From an uncultured Sphingobacteriaceae bacterium (GTDB lineage Bacteria; Bacteroidota; Bacteroidia; Sphingobacteriales; Sphingobacteriaceae), in contig CAMPKC010000019.1 of assembly GCA_946887045.1 (NCBI GenBank), positions 1 to 64,000 of the forward strand: a stretch of DNA of 64,000 nt, written 5' to 3'. Of this stretch, positions 52,978 to 62,900 are shown piece by piece. The notes under the pieces are model-generated. The model was not told where the DNA came from and did not search any database. It was given only the letters and a program-made list of their open reading frames with translations. The position numbers and the translations under genes were made by a program. Positions within the stretch are counted from its first letter, which is position 1; each line of letters opens with the position of its first letter.

Positions 52978-54423
52978 ATGAACGCAATCTCAAATAACCA
53001 TAAGTATTTCCGAAAAATCAGGGCTATTGTTGTTGTTTCATCAGTCATTATTATATCACTGAATTATTACTCTATTAAAATTCTTTCCTCAATAAGAGCC
53101 TACGTTAATGGAGAGTCTGAATATTCAAAAGCGCAAAAAGATGCAACCAGGTATCTCATAGATTTCATACAAACCTCAGAAATAAAATCGTATCATTTAT
53201 TTAAAAAGGAATTGGCGGTACCGATTGGTGACAGCTTAGCCAGAGTAGCTTTGCAATCCGGTAAGCCGGATTCTGTGATTCGGTTGGCTGCACTACAAGG
53301 CAGGAACCATCCTGATGATATTGATAACCTGATTTGGCTTTTCGATAATTTTAAAAACTTTCCTCACTTCCGTGATGTAATCCAAAATTGGACGGCCGCT
53401 GACCGGGATATCCGTGAATTAGATAAAATCGGAACGTTTATTTATGAGCTCAAGAGTTCGCAATTAAACTCTGCAGTAAAGTTGGCAATGATATTAAACG
53501 TAAATACAATCAATCGACGTTTAACCTATAATCAGCAGAATTTTTCAATGCTCCTGGGCGAAGCTTCCAGAGTGATCGCCAACTGGTTGATTTTTATAAA
53601 TATATTTTTTGTATGTTTCATATTATTTACGGCCGGAGCTTTCGCAAGAAAACTGTTTGCACAGCTGGTGGAATCAAAAAAGGAGATCATTGCTCAAAAT
53701 AATATTCAGTCTCAGTTTATGAGTATTGCTTCACATGAGTTAAAAACTCCAATCACAAGTATGAAGGCTTCACTGCAGATTCTTGAACGCTTTGCGAAGG
53801 AATCTCCTGATAGTCAGAAAATGCATCCTTTTATTTTCAACGCCAATAAACAGGTAAACCGTTTAACGAATCTGGTTAAGGATCTACTCGACGTAACCAA
53901 AATTCAAAACGGCAAACTGGAAATGAACAGGGCTTCATTTTTATTAAATGACCTTATTCGTGAGGTGATTAATGAAACCACCCAATTGTCGGGGCATCAA
54001 TTTATTATACAGGATTTGCCTCAGTTGTACGTAAATGCAGATGCTACCAGAATATATCAGGTAATAGATAACTTTTTGTCAAATGCTGTGAAGTACTCCG
54101 CAGGCGCGGATCGCGTTCATGTCTATTCTGAAATTAAAGATAGAAGCGTGAAAGTATGTGTGAAAGACTTCGGGCCTGGTATACCCGAAGACAAACTACC
54201 GTTTCTCTTCGATCGGTTTTATAGAATTCAGGAAACCAATCAGGCGGTTCAGGGGCTCGGACTTGGGCTTTACATCTGCAAAGAAATAATTGAAAATCAT
54301 GGCGGCGAAATTGGCGCTGAAAGTGAATTAGGCTCCGGTAGCGTATTCTGGTTTACTTTACCTATTGAAGACAAAATACTTCCGAAAGGATCACAGACTG
54401 AAGAAAGAATGTTGCAAAGCTAG
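52978..54423 (+). CDS. Sensor histidine kinase (orphan)
   Basis: A membrane histidine kinase. Residues 16-36 and 199-222 are membrane segments, leaving a periplasmic sensor of about 160 residues with no recognised domain. The HisKA helix carries the phosphorylatable His253 in ASHELKTPITS. The ATPase domain has N box NFLSNAVKYS near 364, G1 DFGPGIPED near 396 and G2 QGLGLGLYICKEI near 425. There is no clear HAMP; the dimerisation helix follows TM2 directly. No response regulator is adjacent, so its partner lies elsewhere. It ends 14 bases from the convergent SDR gene. Confidence 0.93.
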   Translation: MNAISNNHKYFRKIRAIVVVSSVIIISLNYYSIKILSSIRAYVNGESEYSKAQKDATRYLIDFIQTSEIKSYHLFKKELAVPIGDSLARVALQSGKPDSVIRLAALQGRNHPDDIDNLIWLFDNFKNFPHFRDVIQNWTAADRDIRELDKIGTFIYELKSSQLNSAVKLAMILNVNTINRRLTYNQQNFSMLLGEASRVIANWLIFINIFFVCFILFTAGAFARKLFAQLVESKKEIIAQNNIQSQFMSIASHELKTPITSMKASLQILERFAKESPDSQKMHPFIFNANKQVNRLTNLVKDLLDVTKIQNGKLEMNRASFLLNDLIREVINETTQLSGHQFIIQDLPQLYVNADATRIYQVIDNFLSNAVKYSAGADRVHVYSEIKDRSVKVCVKDFGPGIPEDKLPFLFDRFYRIQETNQAVQGLGLGLYICKEIIENHGGEIGAESELGSGSVFWFTLPIEDKILPKGSQTEERMLQS

Positions 54424-54437
54424 TCCGTTCTCAGGCA

Positions 54438-55157
54438 TCAAGAAGGATTTGTAGACCAGATCGACGCTTCTTTGACAAATACCCGACGGTTTAATTTTAA
54501 TTGTGAAATAATCAGTTCAGCAAAGTCTTGAGGCTGCATTACTTTTTCAATGTTTCCATCAGTTAATTTTAAATCAAACGCTAAATTCGTAGCGACTGTA
54601 CTGGGAGTTAAAGTGGTTACCCGGATATTATATTTCCTCACTTCCTGCATTAATGATTCACTTAGCCCTATCAATCCGAACTTTGAGGCACTATAAGCGC
54701 TCGTTTCGGCTGCTCCGCGTAATCCTGCTGTTGATGATATATTAACGATGTCGCCAGTTCTCTTTTCAATCATTGTTGGCAATACAGCACGAGTGGTGTA
54801 GTATGGTCCGAAAAGATTTACTTTTACAATCCTTTCCCACTCTTCGTGGGGTAATTCCAGAAAAGATCCAAAAGCCGCTATTCCTGCATTATTGATTAGG
54901 ATATCTATGTTACCCAATGATGCGATGGCACTTTCGACCGCTCTATTTACTGAGTTGATATCAGCTACGTCTGCTACGACGATCACAGCCTTTACACCCT
55001 CGTTTTCCACCTCATCAGCAACAGCTTGCAGATCAGAGGCTGTTCTCGCTAATAGGGCGACATTTACGCCTTCTTTTGCAAGTCCGATGGCCACAGCTTT
55101 ACCAATGCCTTTCCCGGCACCCGTCACTAACGCATTTTTTCCACTCAATGATTCCAT
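54438..55157 (-). CDS. SDR family oxidoreductase (3-ketoacyl reductase-like)
   Basis: A classical short-chain dehydrogenase of 239 residues. [10 protein letters not shown] at about 12-21 binds the cofactor, NNAG lies near 90, and the catalytic Ser, Tyr and Lys are in ISSTAGLRG near 140-148 and YSASKFG near 155-161. It resembles FabG but is not in a fatty-acid synthesis cluster, so a different ketone or alcohol is more likely. The ATG at 55157 fits the family; the frame extends to 55184. It stands alone, convergent with the sensor kinase. Confidence 0.92.
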   Translation of the reverse strand: MESLSGKNALVTGAGKGIGKAVAIGLAKEGVNVALLARTASDLQAVADEVENEGVKAVIVVADVADINSVNRAVESAIASLGNIDILINNAGIAAFGSFLELPHEEWERIVKVNLFGPYYTTRAVLPTMIEKRTGDIVNISSTAGLRGAAETSAYSASKFGLIGLSESLMQEVRKYNIRVTTLTPSTVATNLAFDLKLTDGNIEKVMQPQDFAELIISQLKLNRRVFVKEASIWSTNPS

Positions 55158-55364
55158 TTTTGTTTTTTTATTAGGTAAACCCAAAATGATCTCTAAAGTG
55201 TTTAGTAACGGATTACTTTACCGTCAGCTGACCGTTAGTCCAGATGCGTAGCATATTTTTTGCTATTATGATGACGCCGGAGGAGAACTTTTGGGTTCGG
55301 AACTTATCGGTGGGCGACAAAAGTTAAGGTCAAAATTAGATAGATTATTTCTTGAATTAGCTGT

Positions 55365-56504
55365 TCAAATTGTGGGATCTTCGTTTATCATCTTCAAACC
55401 TATTTCATAAGCTTTTGCCTTTAAAAGATCAAAGGCCTTCGAATAGGCTTCTTCCAGCTTGAAGTTTGCAGGATTTATAGAGTAGGCAGACCGAATATTT
55501 ATTTTCTCTAAAGCCCCCTTCGATAGCTTTAGGTTTCCGCAAAAAGCGATAACCGGCTTGTTATGTTTTTTACACAGCATTCCTACGCCGGATAATACCT
55601 TTCCTTTTAAGCTTTGTTGGTCTATGCTGCCTTCGCCGGTTATTATAATGTCGGATTCAGCTATATATTTCTCCGCATTACTTATATTCATAACGATATC
55701 TATTCCACTGGATAAATCAGCATTTAAAAATGCTACGCAACCCGCAGCTAAGCCGCCTGCGGCGCCGGCCCCCTCAATTTGATCCACATTTTTCCCAAGG
55801 TCTTTTTTTATGATGTCTGTGAAATGAAGCATTCCTGCCTCAAGTTGTTCAATGTCAATTTCTGATGCGCCCTTTTGCCTTGCATAAGTATTTGTAGCGC
55901 CGTTTTTTCCTGTTAAAGGATTTTTAACGTCACAAGCGATCTGGAAATTTATATGTTTAAAGTCAATTACATTCGTTTGGTCGATATGTTCGATCATGAT
56001 CAGATTTTTTCCAATTGGTTTTAACTGATTTCCATGTTTGTCACGGAAACAAAAACCTAAGGCGGCAGCCATACCTATCCCGCAATCGTTTGTCGAACTT
56101 CCGCCCAAACCCATTACGATGTTTTTGACATTGAGGCTTATCGCCTCTTTTATTAATTCTCCCGTTCCAAATGTTGTGGTATTCGTACAATTATATTCCT
56201 CAGGTTTTAACAGTAATAAACCCGAAGCTTTTGCCATTTCAATAAATGCGGTTTGTCGGTCAGATGAAATTACGAGAGAGCTGCTTATCGGACGAAATAA
56301 AGGATCTGAAACAGCGACTGAATGCATTGTGGAGGAAAAATACAATTGAATAATTTCTAATAGTCCATCTCCTCCATCTGCAAGTGGTATTGATTTTATT
56401 TGGAAGGTGTCTGATGCGTTTAATAATCCACTTTTTATGGCTTCGCAAGCTTCAAAGCTACTCAGAGAGTGTTTGAATTTATCAGGTGCAATTAAAATTT
56501 TCAT
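55365..56504 (-). CDS. Glycerate kinase
   Basis: Glycerate kinase phosphorylates D-glycerate with ATP; enzymes of this GarK/GlxK type usually form 2-phosphoglycerate. The family start MKILIAPDKFKHSLSSFEA is intact, and further marks are PLADGGDG near 41-48, MGLGGSSTNDCGIGMAAALG near 128-147, GAGAAGGLAAGCVAF near 250 and ITGEGSIDQQSLKGK near 294-308. The length of 379 matches the family. Glyoxylate or glucarate genes are not adjacent. It is transcribed divergently from cobA with a short gap. Confidence 0.95.
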   Translation of the reverse strand: MKILIAPDKFKHSLSSFEACEAIKSGLLNASDTFQIKSIPLADGGDGLLEIIQLYFSSTMHSVAVSDPLFRPISSSLVISSDRQTAFIEMAKASGLLLLKPEEYNCTNTTTFGTGELIKEAISLNVKNIVMGLGGSSTNDCGIGMAAALGFCFRDKHGNQLKPIGKNLIMIEHIDQTNVIDFKHINFQIACDVKNPLTGKNGATNTYARQKGASEIDIEQLEAGMLHFTDIIKKDLGKNVDQIEGAGAAGGLAAGCVAFLNADLSSGIDIVMNISNAEKYIAESDIIITGEGSIDQQSLKGKVLSGVGMLCKKHNKPVIAFCGNLKLSKGALEKINIRSAYSINPANFKLEEAYSKAFDLLKAKAYEIGLKMINEDPTI

Positions 56505-56612
56505 TTTTCACCTCATAAAGGGTAAATCATAGATTTTTTGACAATAATAATCGATTACAGCTTAAAAAATCGGAAATCTGTTGTATTTTTCCAGCGTTTT
56601 CTAAATATACAA

Positions 56613-57341
56613 ATGCAAGAGGAGAAAGTTATACCAGAATTGTATGTGGTAGGAGCGGGGCCAGGGGATCCGGAGCTGATTACATTAAAAGCATATAAGA
56701 TTTTACAAAAATGTAAAGTCTTACTATATGATAATCTTGCCAATAGTGAGCTTCTGAATTTCACCTCTGCGGATTGTGAAAAAATCTATGTGGGCAAACA
56801 TCCTTATGGTGAGTATACTCCGCAGGAGACTATACATGAAATGATAAAGGAGAAAGCTTTGTCCAAAGGAATGGTAGTACGTTTAAAAGGTGGCGATCCA
56901 TTTATCTTCGGCAGGGGCTTTGAAGAAGTACTGTATGCGAGGGAGCATGGTATTGCAACTTACTACATTCCGGGTATTACAAGTATGCAGGCAGCTGGGT
57001 TTGATAATATACCGCTTACTCATCGTAATATAAGCGAAGGTATCTGGGTGCTTACAGGTACTAAAAAGGATGGCGGCTTATCATCCGACTTACGTTTAGC
57101 TATGCAAAGCAATGCTACTGTGGTTATCTATATGGGCATGAAAAAGATCCGGGAAATTGCACAAACTTATATTGAGGAAGGAATGGGCGAAACTCCAGCT
57201 GCCATAATTCAGCATGCTACCTTGGCCAAACAAAAATCTGCGACGGGGAAAGTCAAGGATTTGCCATTAATGGCCGAAACTGCTAAACTGACGCATCCCG
57301 CGATAATTATTATCGGTGAGGTGGTTGGAATAGGAAGATAA
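56613..57341 (+). CDS. cobA: Uroporphyrinogen-III C-methyltransferase
   Basis: This enzyme methylates uroporphyrinogen III twice with S-adenosylmethionine to give precorrin-2, the branch point to sirohaem and cobalamin. The SUMT start YVVGAGPGDPELITLKAYK lies at residues 11-29. VRLKGGDPFIFGRGFEE near 91-107 and PGITSMQAA near 122 are signature segments, and QHATLAKQKSATGKV near 203 completes the fold. The ATG at 56613 gives 242 residues; the frame is open back to 56538 without support. It is a single-domain enzyme with no CysG dehydrogenase/ferrochelatase part. No sulfite/nitrite reductase or cobalamin gene lies nearby. Confidence 0.94.
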   Translation: MQEEKVIPELYVVGAGPGDPELITLKAYKILQKCKVLLYDNLANSELLNFTSADCEKIYVGKHPYGEYTPQETIHEMIKEKALSKGMVVRLKGGDPFIFGRGFEEVLYAREHGIATYYIPGITSMQAAGFDNIPLTHRNISEGIWVLTGTKKDGGLSSDLRLAMQSNATVVIYMGMKKIREIAQTYIEEGMGETPAAIIQHATLAKQKSATGKVKDLPLMAETAKLTHPAIIIIGEVVGIGR

Positions 57342-57453
57342 GGTGTTTTGACGTTAAGAAGAATCGCGAATCTTACCTAATTCTTCAGGCGATGGTTTCG
57401 AGTGCTAAGTAATTCCTTTATTTATGTCAATTAAATCCCAGCTACTGCCTTGA

Positions 57454-58527
57454 TTATAAGTCGCTAGTGTCTTTTAATTTTGACTTTTTAATTTTTAACT
57501 TATCCCTACTCTTATCTAGTTCTGAAAAGTGCTTCTTTTTGTTGATGAAGTATTCCCAAACGATACTACCATTAAAAAGACCTTGATCGTTAAAGGTAGG
57601 GTTCGTGGCTGATCGTTTCTTTTTATTTTTAAAGAAATCTTTAAAAAACGCTACGTGTGCTTTGTTGACCGCTCTAGCCTGCTTAAACTTTCCCTCGGCC
57701 ATAAATTTCAGCAGTGAGATGAAATCCAGCCAGAACCGCACGAAAAGAATGTAGAAAACCTGGCTGTCACTGAGATTTTTCAACAACATAGCGAGATTGT
57801 TTCTGAAATTAAGATAGGTTTTGAAGGGACTCTCTGCCTGAAGAGTGCCGCCGCCGATATGGAAAACAGTAGAAACCGGGCAATACATGATTTTATAACC
57901 AAGATTCTTTAATCTCCAGCACAGATCGATTTCTTCCATGTGAGCAAAAAAATCTGCGTCAAAGCCGGAAACCTGTTCCCAATATTTCTTTTTTATGAAT
58001 AGAGCTGCCCCACTTGCCCAGAAAATTTCAGAACTGTTATTATATTGACCATTATCCAGTTCCTGGGTGTCGAAAATTCTTCCTCTGCAAAACGGATAGC
58101 CATATTTGTCCAAATACCCACCGGCAGCACCCGCGTATTCAAAAAGACTTCTGTCGTTCCAATCCAATAGCTTAGGTTGGGCAGCAGCGATCAGGGTATC
58201 ACTTTCCATGAGCTCGATAACAGGTTCAATCCAGCCGGGTGTTACTTCAACATCAGAATTTAGTAGGACGAAATAATCGGCATCTATTTGAGAGAGAACT
58301 GCGTTATAGCCACCCGCAAAGCCTAAATTTTCGCTGTTAACGATAACAGAAACTTCAGGGAAATGAGATTTTATAAATTCTGCAGAGTCATCAGTTGAGG
58401 CATTGTCAGCCACAACGATTTCTAAGTTTGGATAACCGGATGAAAGTACCGAAGGCAAAAACTTTTCGAGATAATGTTTTCCGTTCCAGTTAAGTATCAC
58501 AACTGAAACTTTAGGATGGATCTGCAT
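57454..58527 (-). CDS. Family 2 glycosyltransferase (rhamnosyltransferase-like)
   Basis: A GT2 (GT-A fold) glycosyltransferase that transfers an activated sugar to a cell-surface polysaccharide or glycolipid. VSVVILNWNGKHYLEKFL at residues 7-24 begins the nucleotide-binding region, followed by VVADNASTDDSAEFI near 38-52, NLGFAGGYNAVL near 67-78 and NSDVEVTP near 89 with the DXD-type aspartate. HMEEIDLCWRLKNLGYKIMY near 190-209 is the acceptor-site motif. A lysine-rich C-terminal tail follows. There is no membrane segment. It lies divergent from the WbqC gene, another surface-polysaccharide-linked family. Confidence 0.92.
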   Translation of the reverse strand: MQIHPKVSVVILNWNGKHYLEKFLPSVLSSGYPNLEIVVADNASTDDSAEFIKSHFPEVSVIVNSENLGFAGGYNAVLSQIDADYFVLLNSDVEVTPGWIEPVIELMESDTLIAAAQPKLLDWNDRSLFEYAGAAGGYLDKYGYPFCRGRIFDTQELDNGQYNNSSEIFWASGAALFIKKKYWEQVSGFDADFFAHMEEIDLCWRLKNLGYKIMYCPVSTVFHIGGGTLQAESPFKTYLNFRNNLAMLLKNLSDSQVFYILFVRFWLDFISLLKFMAEGKFKQARAVNKAHVAFFKDFFKNKKKRSATNPTFNDQGLFNGSIVWEYFINKKKHFSELDKSRDKLKIKKSKLKDTSDL

Positions 58528-58632
58528 TATATGTTAAAGATTTTATTGAAAAAAGCTTGTTTATAAAACTCCGTTCGCATGTGGGCTTTTTATTTTAATT
58601 TCGTCAAACCGGATACAAACATAGTATATACA

Positions 58633-59253
58633 ATGCACATAGGCGCAATACTTCCCTTATTTTACTTACCACCGATTGAGATTTTCCACGAAGTTTTGAA
58701 TCATTCGTCCCAATTGATTATAGAAAAGCACGAGCATTTTCCGAAGCAAACTTATCGTAACCGTGCTTCGATACATTCTGCCAATGGCAAGTTAGACCTT
58801 ATCGTGCCTGTTTTGAAAGGAAAGAAAGATCATACACCTGTCAGGGATGTAAAAATTAGTTATGATTTTGACTGGCAACGTCTTCATTGGCTAAGTCTGC
58901 AAACATCTTACAGAAGTTCCGCGTTTTTTGAGTTTTACGAGCATGATTTCGCGCCTTTTTATGAAAAGAGATATGAGTTCCTGTTCGACTACAATGAAGA
59001 ATTATTTGCATTGTTGTTGAAACTATTGAAACTCGACCTGAAGTACACATTTAGTGAATCGTTCGAAAAAAGTTATTCAGATTTGGACGATTTCAGAAAT
59101 AGTATTCACCCTAAAATACCCTCGACCTATCAAACAAAACCGTATTTTCAAGTTTTTGAAGACAGAAACGGCTTTATGCCTAATCTAAGTATAGTTGACT
59201 TGTTATTTAACCAGGGGCCAAAAAGTGGACAGTTTATCCAAAGCAGCACATAA
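58633..59253 (+). CDS. WbqC family protein
   Basis: WbqC-like proteins occur in O-antigen and other polysaccharide gene clusters; the reaction is unknown. From the ATG at 58633 the protein has 206 residues with the family layout: LPLFYLPPIEIFHEVL near 6-21, EHFPKQTYRNRASIHSANG near 34-52, VPVLKGKKDH near 58 and WQRLHWLSLQTSYRSSAFFE near 80-99. The longer frame from 58579 is not supported. Its 3' end overlaps the start of corA if the GTG start there is correct. Divergence from the glycosyltransferase gene suggests a shared surface-glycan role, but this is only inference. Confidence 0.88.
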   Translation: MHIGAILPLFYLPPIEIFHEVLNHSSQLIIEKHEHFPKQTYRNRASIHSANGKLDLIVPVLKGKKDHTPVRDVKISYDFDWQRLHWLSLQTSYRSSAFFEFYEHDFAPFYEKRYEFLFDYNEELFALLLKLLKLDLKYTFSESFEKSYSDLDDFRNSIHPKIPSTYQTKPYFQVFEDRNGFMPNLSIVDLLFNQGPKSGQFIQSST

Positions 59254-60367
59254 GTTCAGGAGAATTACGATAAAGAAGTCTAAACGGACAATGCCTCCTC
59301 CGGGCACAACTCCGGGATCTTTAAAAGTAAGTGAAGATGCGCTTTCTCCGAAAATTATCGTTTATACGTTTTCGAGGAATGTATTTATTGAAACCGAGAT
59401 TGTTGATTTCAATCATCTTTTAAAGCTATTCAAAGATAATCCCTCAGAAATACATTGGGTTGATATCAGAGGTTTGGGCGATACCCAGTTGTTACGAAAT
59501 GTGCAGACGGAATTCGGAGTGAGTGCACTTGTTTTAGAAGATATCATTCACACGCATCAGCGCCCCAAACTTGAAGAGTTTGAGGATTACCTGTTTGCGA
59601 CCAGTAGAATGATTTGTCTTGACAAAGAACTTCAGCTTAATAATGAGCAGCTTTCCTTCATATTGACACAAAATATATTGTTCACTTTCCAGGATAATTA
59701 TACCGACTGTCTTGAACCGGTGCGGGCTCGCTTACGAGAGGGAAAGGGGAATATCCGAATAAGCGGAACTTCCTATCTTATGTATTCTCTTATGGATATA
59801 ATCCTCGACAATTATTTTTTCTTACTCAATCGTTTCAGCGATGAGTTAGATACTCTGGAAGAGCGACTATACAGACGACCTGACAAATCCATAACATTTG
59901 AAGCTCAGCAAATTAAACGTGCTTTTATTACGGTAAGAAGAGCTGCATGGCCCGAGAGAGATAAAATTAACGACATGCTTCGAAGCAACTCTCCATTAAT
60001 TACCGAGCACACAAAAGTGTTTTTGAAGGATATTTACGATCATTCTATGCAGATTATTGATCTGGTAGAAAGTTATAAAGAAATAACAGGTAGTTTAATA
60101 GATCTGTATTTGTCGTTTGTTAGCAACCGCACCAACGATGTAATGAAGGTGTTGACCATCATATCATCGGTTTTTATTCCATTGACGTTTATTGCAGGTG
60201 TTTATGGTATGAACTTTTCGTATACCGATCCTGAAACAGGAAAAACGCTCCAAAGAAATATGCCGGAACTTTATCACGAAAATGGATATGTATATACTCT
60301 TATTGTAATGGCAGTAATAGCATTACTTCAAATTTTATTTTTCCTTCGTAAAGGATGGTTTAGATAA
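59225..60367 (+). CDS. corA: CorA family magnesium/cobalt transporter
   Basis: A pentameric inner-membrane channel for Mg2+ and other divalent cations. A large cytoplasmic domain covers about residues 1-315, with long stalk helices (LDTLEERLYRRPDKSI near 215). Two C-terminal membrane helices follow near 319-340 and 357-376, with the selectivity motif YGMNF between them. The charged end KGWF is typical. The start is uncertain. GTG at 59225 (380 residues) retains a basic stretch seen before the PPG motif of relatives, but it overlaps wbqC by 29 bases. ATG at 59291 (358 residues) is the conservative alternative. A different Mg2+ transporter, MgtE, follows 83 bases later. Confidence 0.92.
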   Translation: MDSLSKAAHKFRRITIKKSKRTMPPPGTTPGSLKVSEDALSPKIIVYTFSRNVFIETEIVDFNHLLKLFKDNPSEIHWVDIRGLGDTQLLRNVQTEFGVSALVLEDIIHTHQRPKLEEFEDYLFATSRMICLDKELQLNNEQLSFILTQNILFTFQDNYTDCLEPVRARLREGKGNIRISGTSYLMYSLMDIILDNYFFLLNRFSDELDTLEERLYRRPDKSITFEAQQIKRAFITVRRAAWPERDKINDMLRSNSPLITEHTKVFLKDIYDHSMQIIDLVESYKEITGSLIDLYLSFVSNRTNDVMKVLTIISSVFIPLTFIAGVYGMNFSYTDPETGKTLQRNMPELYHENGYVYTLIVMAVIALLQILFFLRKGWFR

Positions 60368-60450
60368 ATAAGAATGTTAAATCTATATTAAAAAAGGTTT
60401 ATTCCTTAAAAAACGTTTTGAAAGGCCTCATTTTTGTATTTTAGCAAGCG

Positions 60451-61800
60451 ATGCAGTCATTCGAACTTGATAAAACCGATCTTCAGCGTGTTAAACAGGC
60501 ACTCGAAAGTGATGATGAAGTCTTAATTGCTTTATTATCAGAATATCACGCTTCCGAAATTGCAATTCTCTTCGATAATCTTTCCCAGGAGGCTCGTGAG
60601 CGCATCGTAAATATTCTTCCTCTGGAAATTGCTACAGAAGTTATTTCTGAAATGGATGTCGAATTGCATCCTGAAAAACTTCTAAATAATCTTCATCCCG
60701 AAAAACGGACAGAGATTGTTGAGGAGATGGATTATGATGATGCAGCCGACATAATCAGCCTGTTATCGGAAGAGCACCAAAACGAAATTCTGGAAGGAAT
60801 TGATAAAGATGATGCGTCCTCCATCCGAACACTTCTTACCTACGACGAAGATACTGCCGGTGGATTAATGAATACCCAGGTGCTAAAAGTAAATAGCAGC
60901 CTGACAAAAAAAGAAGCTCTCGAAGAAATTATCCGCCTGTCTGAAGAGATGGAAGAATTTTACACCATCAATGTTGTTGATAATTCGAACTGCCTTGTGG
61001 GGATAGTTTCTCTTAAAGATATTATCAAATCGAAGTATTCCGTTCATATAAGAGAGTTGGTAAAAGATGACTTCGTTTTTGTAAAAGCCAATACCGATCA
61101 GGAAGAAGTAGCAAAACTTCTTTCTCAATACAATCTCACAAGTATTCCTGTAGTTGATGATGATATGCATCTGTTAGGACGCATTACGTTTGATGATGTA
61201 ATGGATGTGTTGCAGGAAGAAAATACCGAGGATATGTTGAAGATTTCCGGGGTATCTGAAGATGAAGAACTTTCGGGTAATTGGAAAGAAGCTGTAAAAA
61301 GTAGACTGCCCTGGTTAATCTTAAATCTTGGTACTGCTTTTTTAGCCGTATCGGTTATCCGGTATTTTGAACCAACCATCGCTAAAATAGTAATTTTATC
61401 AGGTTATATGACCATGATTGCGGGTATGGGTGGAAATGCTGCCACTCAAGCTCTGGCGGTAACCGTTCGCCGTATTTCATTAAACGATTTAACAGATGCC
61501 CAATCCTATAGAACTGTTTTAAAGGAGTTTACTGTCGGGTTGATAAATGGTGCCGTAACCGGGTTTATAGTATTTCTTTTCGCTGTGTTTTATGATGCGC
61601 AACCACTGCTTGGACTGGTTGTTTTTCTGGCGATGACAGGAAATCTTTTAATTGCCGGAGTTACAGGTTCGTCAATTCCTTTGTTTCTGAAACGTGTTGG
61701 TATTGATCCTGCTATCGCCTCATCTATAATCATCACAACTTTCACAGACGTTTTTGGCTTTATGCTTTTGCTGGGACTGGCAAGTCATTTGCTTTTGTAA
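60451..61800 (+). CDS. mgtE: MgtE family magnesium transporter
   Basis: A Mg2+-gated magnesium channel. The 449-residue protein has an N-terminal helical MgtE_N domain (about 20-120, with LNNLHPEKRTEIVEEMDYDD near 77-96). Two CBS domains follow (about 130-255, TAGGLMNTQVL and YNLTSIPVVDDDMHLLGRIT), then five membrane helices from about 283. GMGGNAATQALAVTVRR near 326-342 carries the pore-lining aspartate/asparagine region. The length is standard. A possible promoter (TTTG at 60417, TATTTTAG at 60437) lies in the gap after corA, so it may be expressed separately. Confidence 0.95.
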   Translation: MQSFELDKTDLQRVKQALESDDEVLIALLSEYHASEIAILFDNLSQEARERIVNILPLEIATEVISEMDVELHPEKLLNNLHPEKRTEIVEEMDYDDAADIISLLSEEHQNEILEGIDKDDASSIRTLLTYDEDTAGGLMNTQVLKVNSSLTKKEALEEIIRLSEEMEEFYTINVVDNSNCLVGIVSLKDIIKSKYSVHIRELVKDDFVFVKANTDQEEVAKLLSQYNLTSIPVVDDDMHLLGRITFDDVMDVLQEENTEDMLKISGVSEDEELSGNWKEAVKSRLPWLILNLGTAFLAVSVIRYFEPTIAKIVILSGYMTMIAGMGGNAATQALAVTVRRISLNDLTDAQSYRTVLKEFTVGLINGAVTGFIVFLFAVFYDAQPLLGLVVFLAMTGNLLIAGVTGSSIPLFLKRVGIDPAIASSIIITTFTDVFGFMLLLGLASHLLL

Positions 61801-61852
61801 CAATTAAAACCCCATAGCAACCGTTATCCTCTCTCAATCTCCAAATTTCTTT

Positions 61853-61860
61853 TAAATTTG
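61853..61860 (+). promoter_or_regulatory. -7 box upstream of bioB
   Basis: TAAATTTG matches TAnnTTTG exactly, 18 bases before the bioB ATG. No TTTG is seen at the normal -33 distance. A BirA-type operator is not evident. Confidence 0.35.
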
Positions 61861-61878
61861 CCGATATTATATATTGAT

Positions 61879-62883
61879 ATGACCGAGATCAGACACGACT
61901 GGACCAAGGAAGAAATTTCAGAAATTTATCATAGCCCATTATTGGATTTAATATACCGCGCTGCAACAATTCACCGCCAGAATAAAGATTATTCTGAAGT
62001 GCAAATCAGCAGTTTGTTATCAATTAAAACAGGTGGATGCTCGGAGGATTGCTCATATTGTCCTCAGGCTGCCAGATATAACACCGGAGTTGACGTGCAG
62101 GCTTTAATGTCTGTTGATCAGGTTACAGATGCCGCAAAAAAGGCAAAGGATGGAGGAGCCTCTCGTTTATGCATGGGAGCAGCATGGCGTGAAGTTCGCG
62201 ATAATCGCGATTTTGACAAAGTGATTGACATGGTGAAAGCCGTTAATAGCCTGGATATGGAGGTTTGCTGTACTTTGGGTATGCTCACCGAATCTCAAGC
62301 CAGCCGACTGGCAGATGCCGGTTTATATGCATATAACCATAATCTGGATACTTCAGAAGACGATTACAAGAGAATCATTACCACAAGAACATTCGACGAT
62401 CGCTTAAAAACAATTGAAAATGTTCGCAAAGCTAAAATAAGTGTGTGCAGTGGTGGAATCATAGGTTTGGGAGAAACTGTTGAAGACCGAGTTTCAATGT
62501 TAAGAACCTTATCCAATATGCAAAAGCATCCCGAGTCCGTTCCTATTAACGCCTTGGTACCTGTAAAAGGAACACCGATGGAAAATCAACCACGTGTTCC
62601 AATTTGGGACATGTTAAGAATGATTGCTACGGCCAGAATTATTATGCCTAAAACAGTAGTTCGTCTTTCTGCCGGAAGAACTGAAATGAGTTTAACAGAT
62701 CAGGCCTTTTGCTTTATGGCAGGTGCCAATTCGATTTTTGCAGGAGATAAATTGTTAACCACACCCAACCCGGCATTTAATGAGGATATGCAAATGTTTG
62801 AACTGCTTGGATTGAAGCCACGCGAGGCATTTAAAAATGGCAGGCCAGCAAGCGCTGAGGTGGTTCAGGAGCCATCCTTATAA
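61879..62883 (+). CDS. bioB: Biotin synthase
   Basis: A radical SAM enzyme that inserts sulfur into dethiobiotin. The radical SAM cluster ligands are Cys54, Cys58 and Cys61 in [12 protein letters not shown]. Further marks are [10 protein letters not shown] near 94-103, CCTLGMLTE near 127, [11 protein letters not shown] near 153, SGGIIGLGE near 193-201 and [20 protein letters not shown] near 264-283, with the Arg266 region that binds the 2Fe-2S auxiliary cluster. The ATG at 61879 gives 334 residues, the family norm. No other bio genes are adjacent. Confidence 0.96.
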   Translation: MTEIRHDWTKEEISEIYHSPLLDLIYRAATIHRQNKDYSEVQISSLLSIKTGGCSEDCSYCPQAARYNTGVDVQALMSVDQVTDAAKKAKDGGASRLCMGAAWREVRDNRDFDKVIDMVKAVNSLDMEVCCTLGMLTESQASRLADAGLYAYNHNLDTSEDDYKRIITTRTFDDRLKTIENVRKAKISVCSGGIIGLGETVEDRVSMLRTLSNMQKHPESVPINALVPVKGTPMENQPRVPIWDMLRMIATARIIMPKTVVRLSAGRTEMSLTDQAFCFMAGANSIFAGDKLLTTPNPAFNEDMQMFELLGLKPREAFKNGRPASAEVVQEPSL

Positions 62884-62900
62884 ATACATCTGAATTAAAA

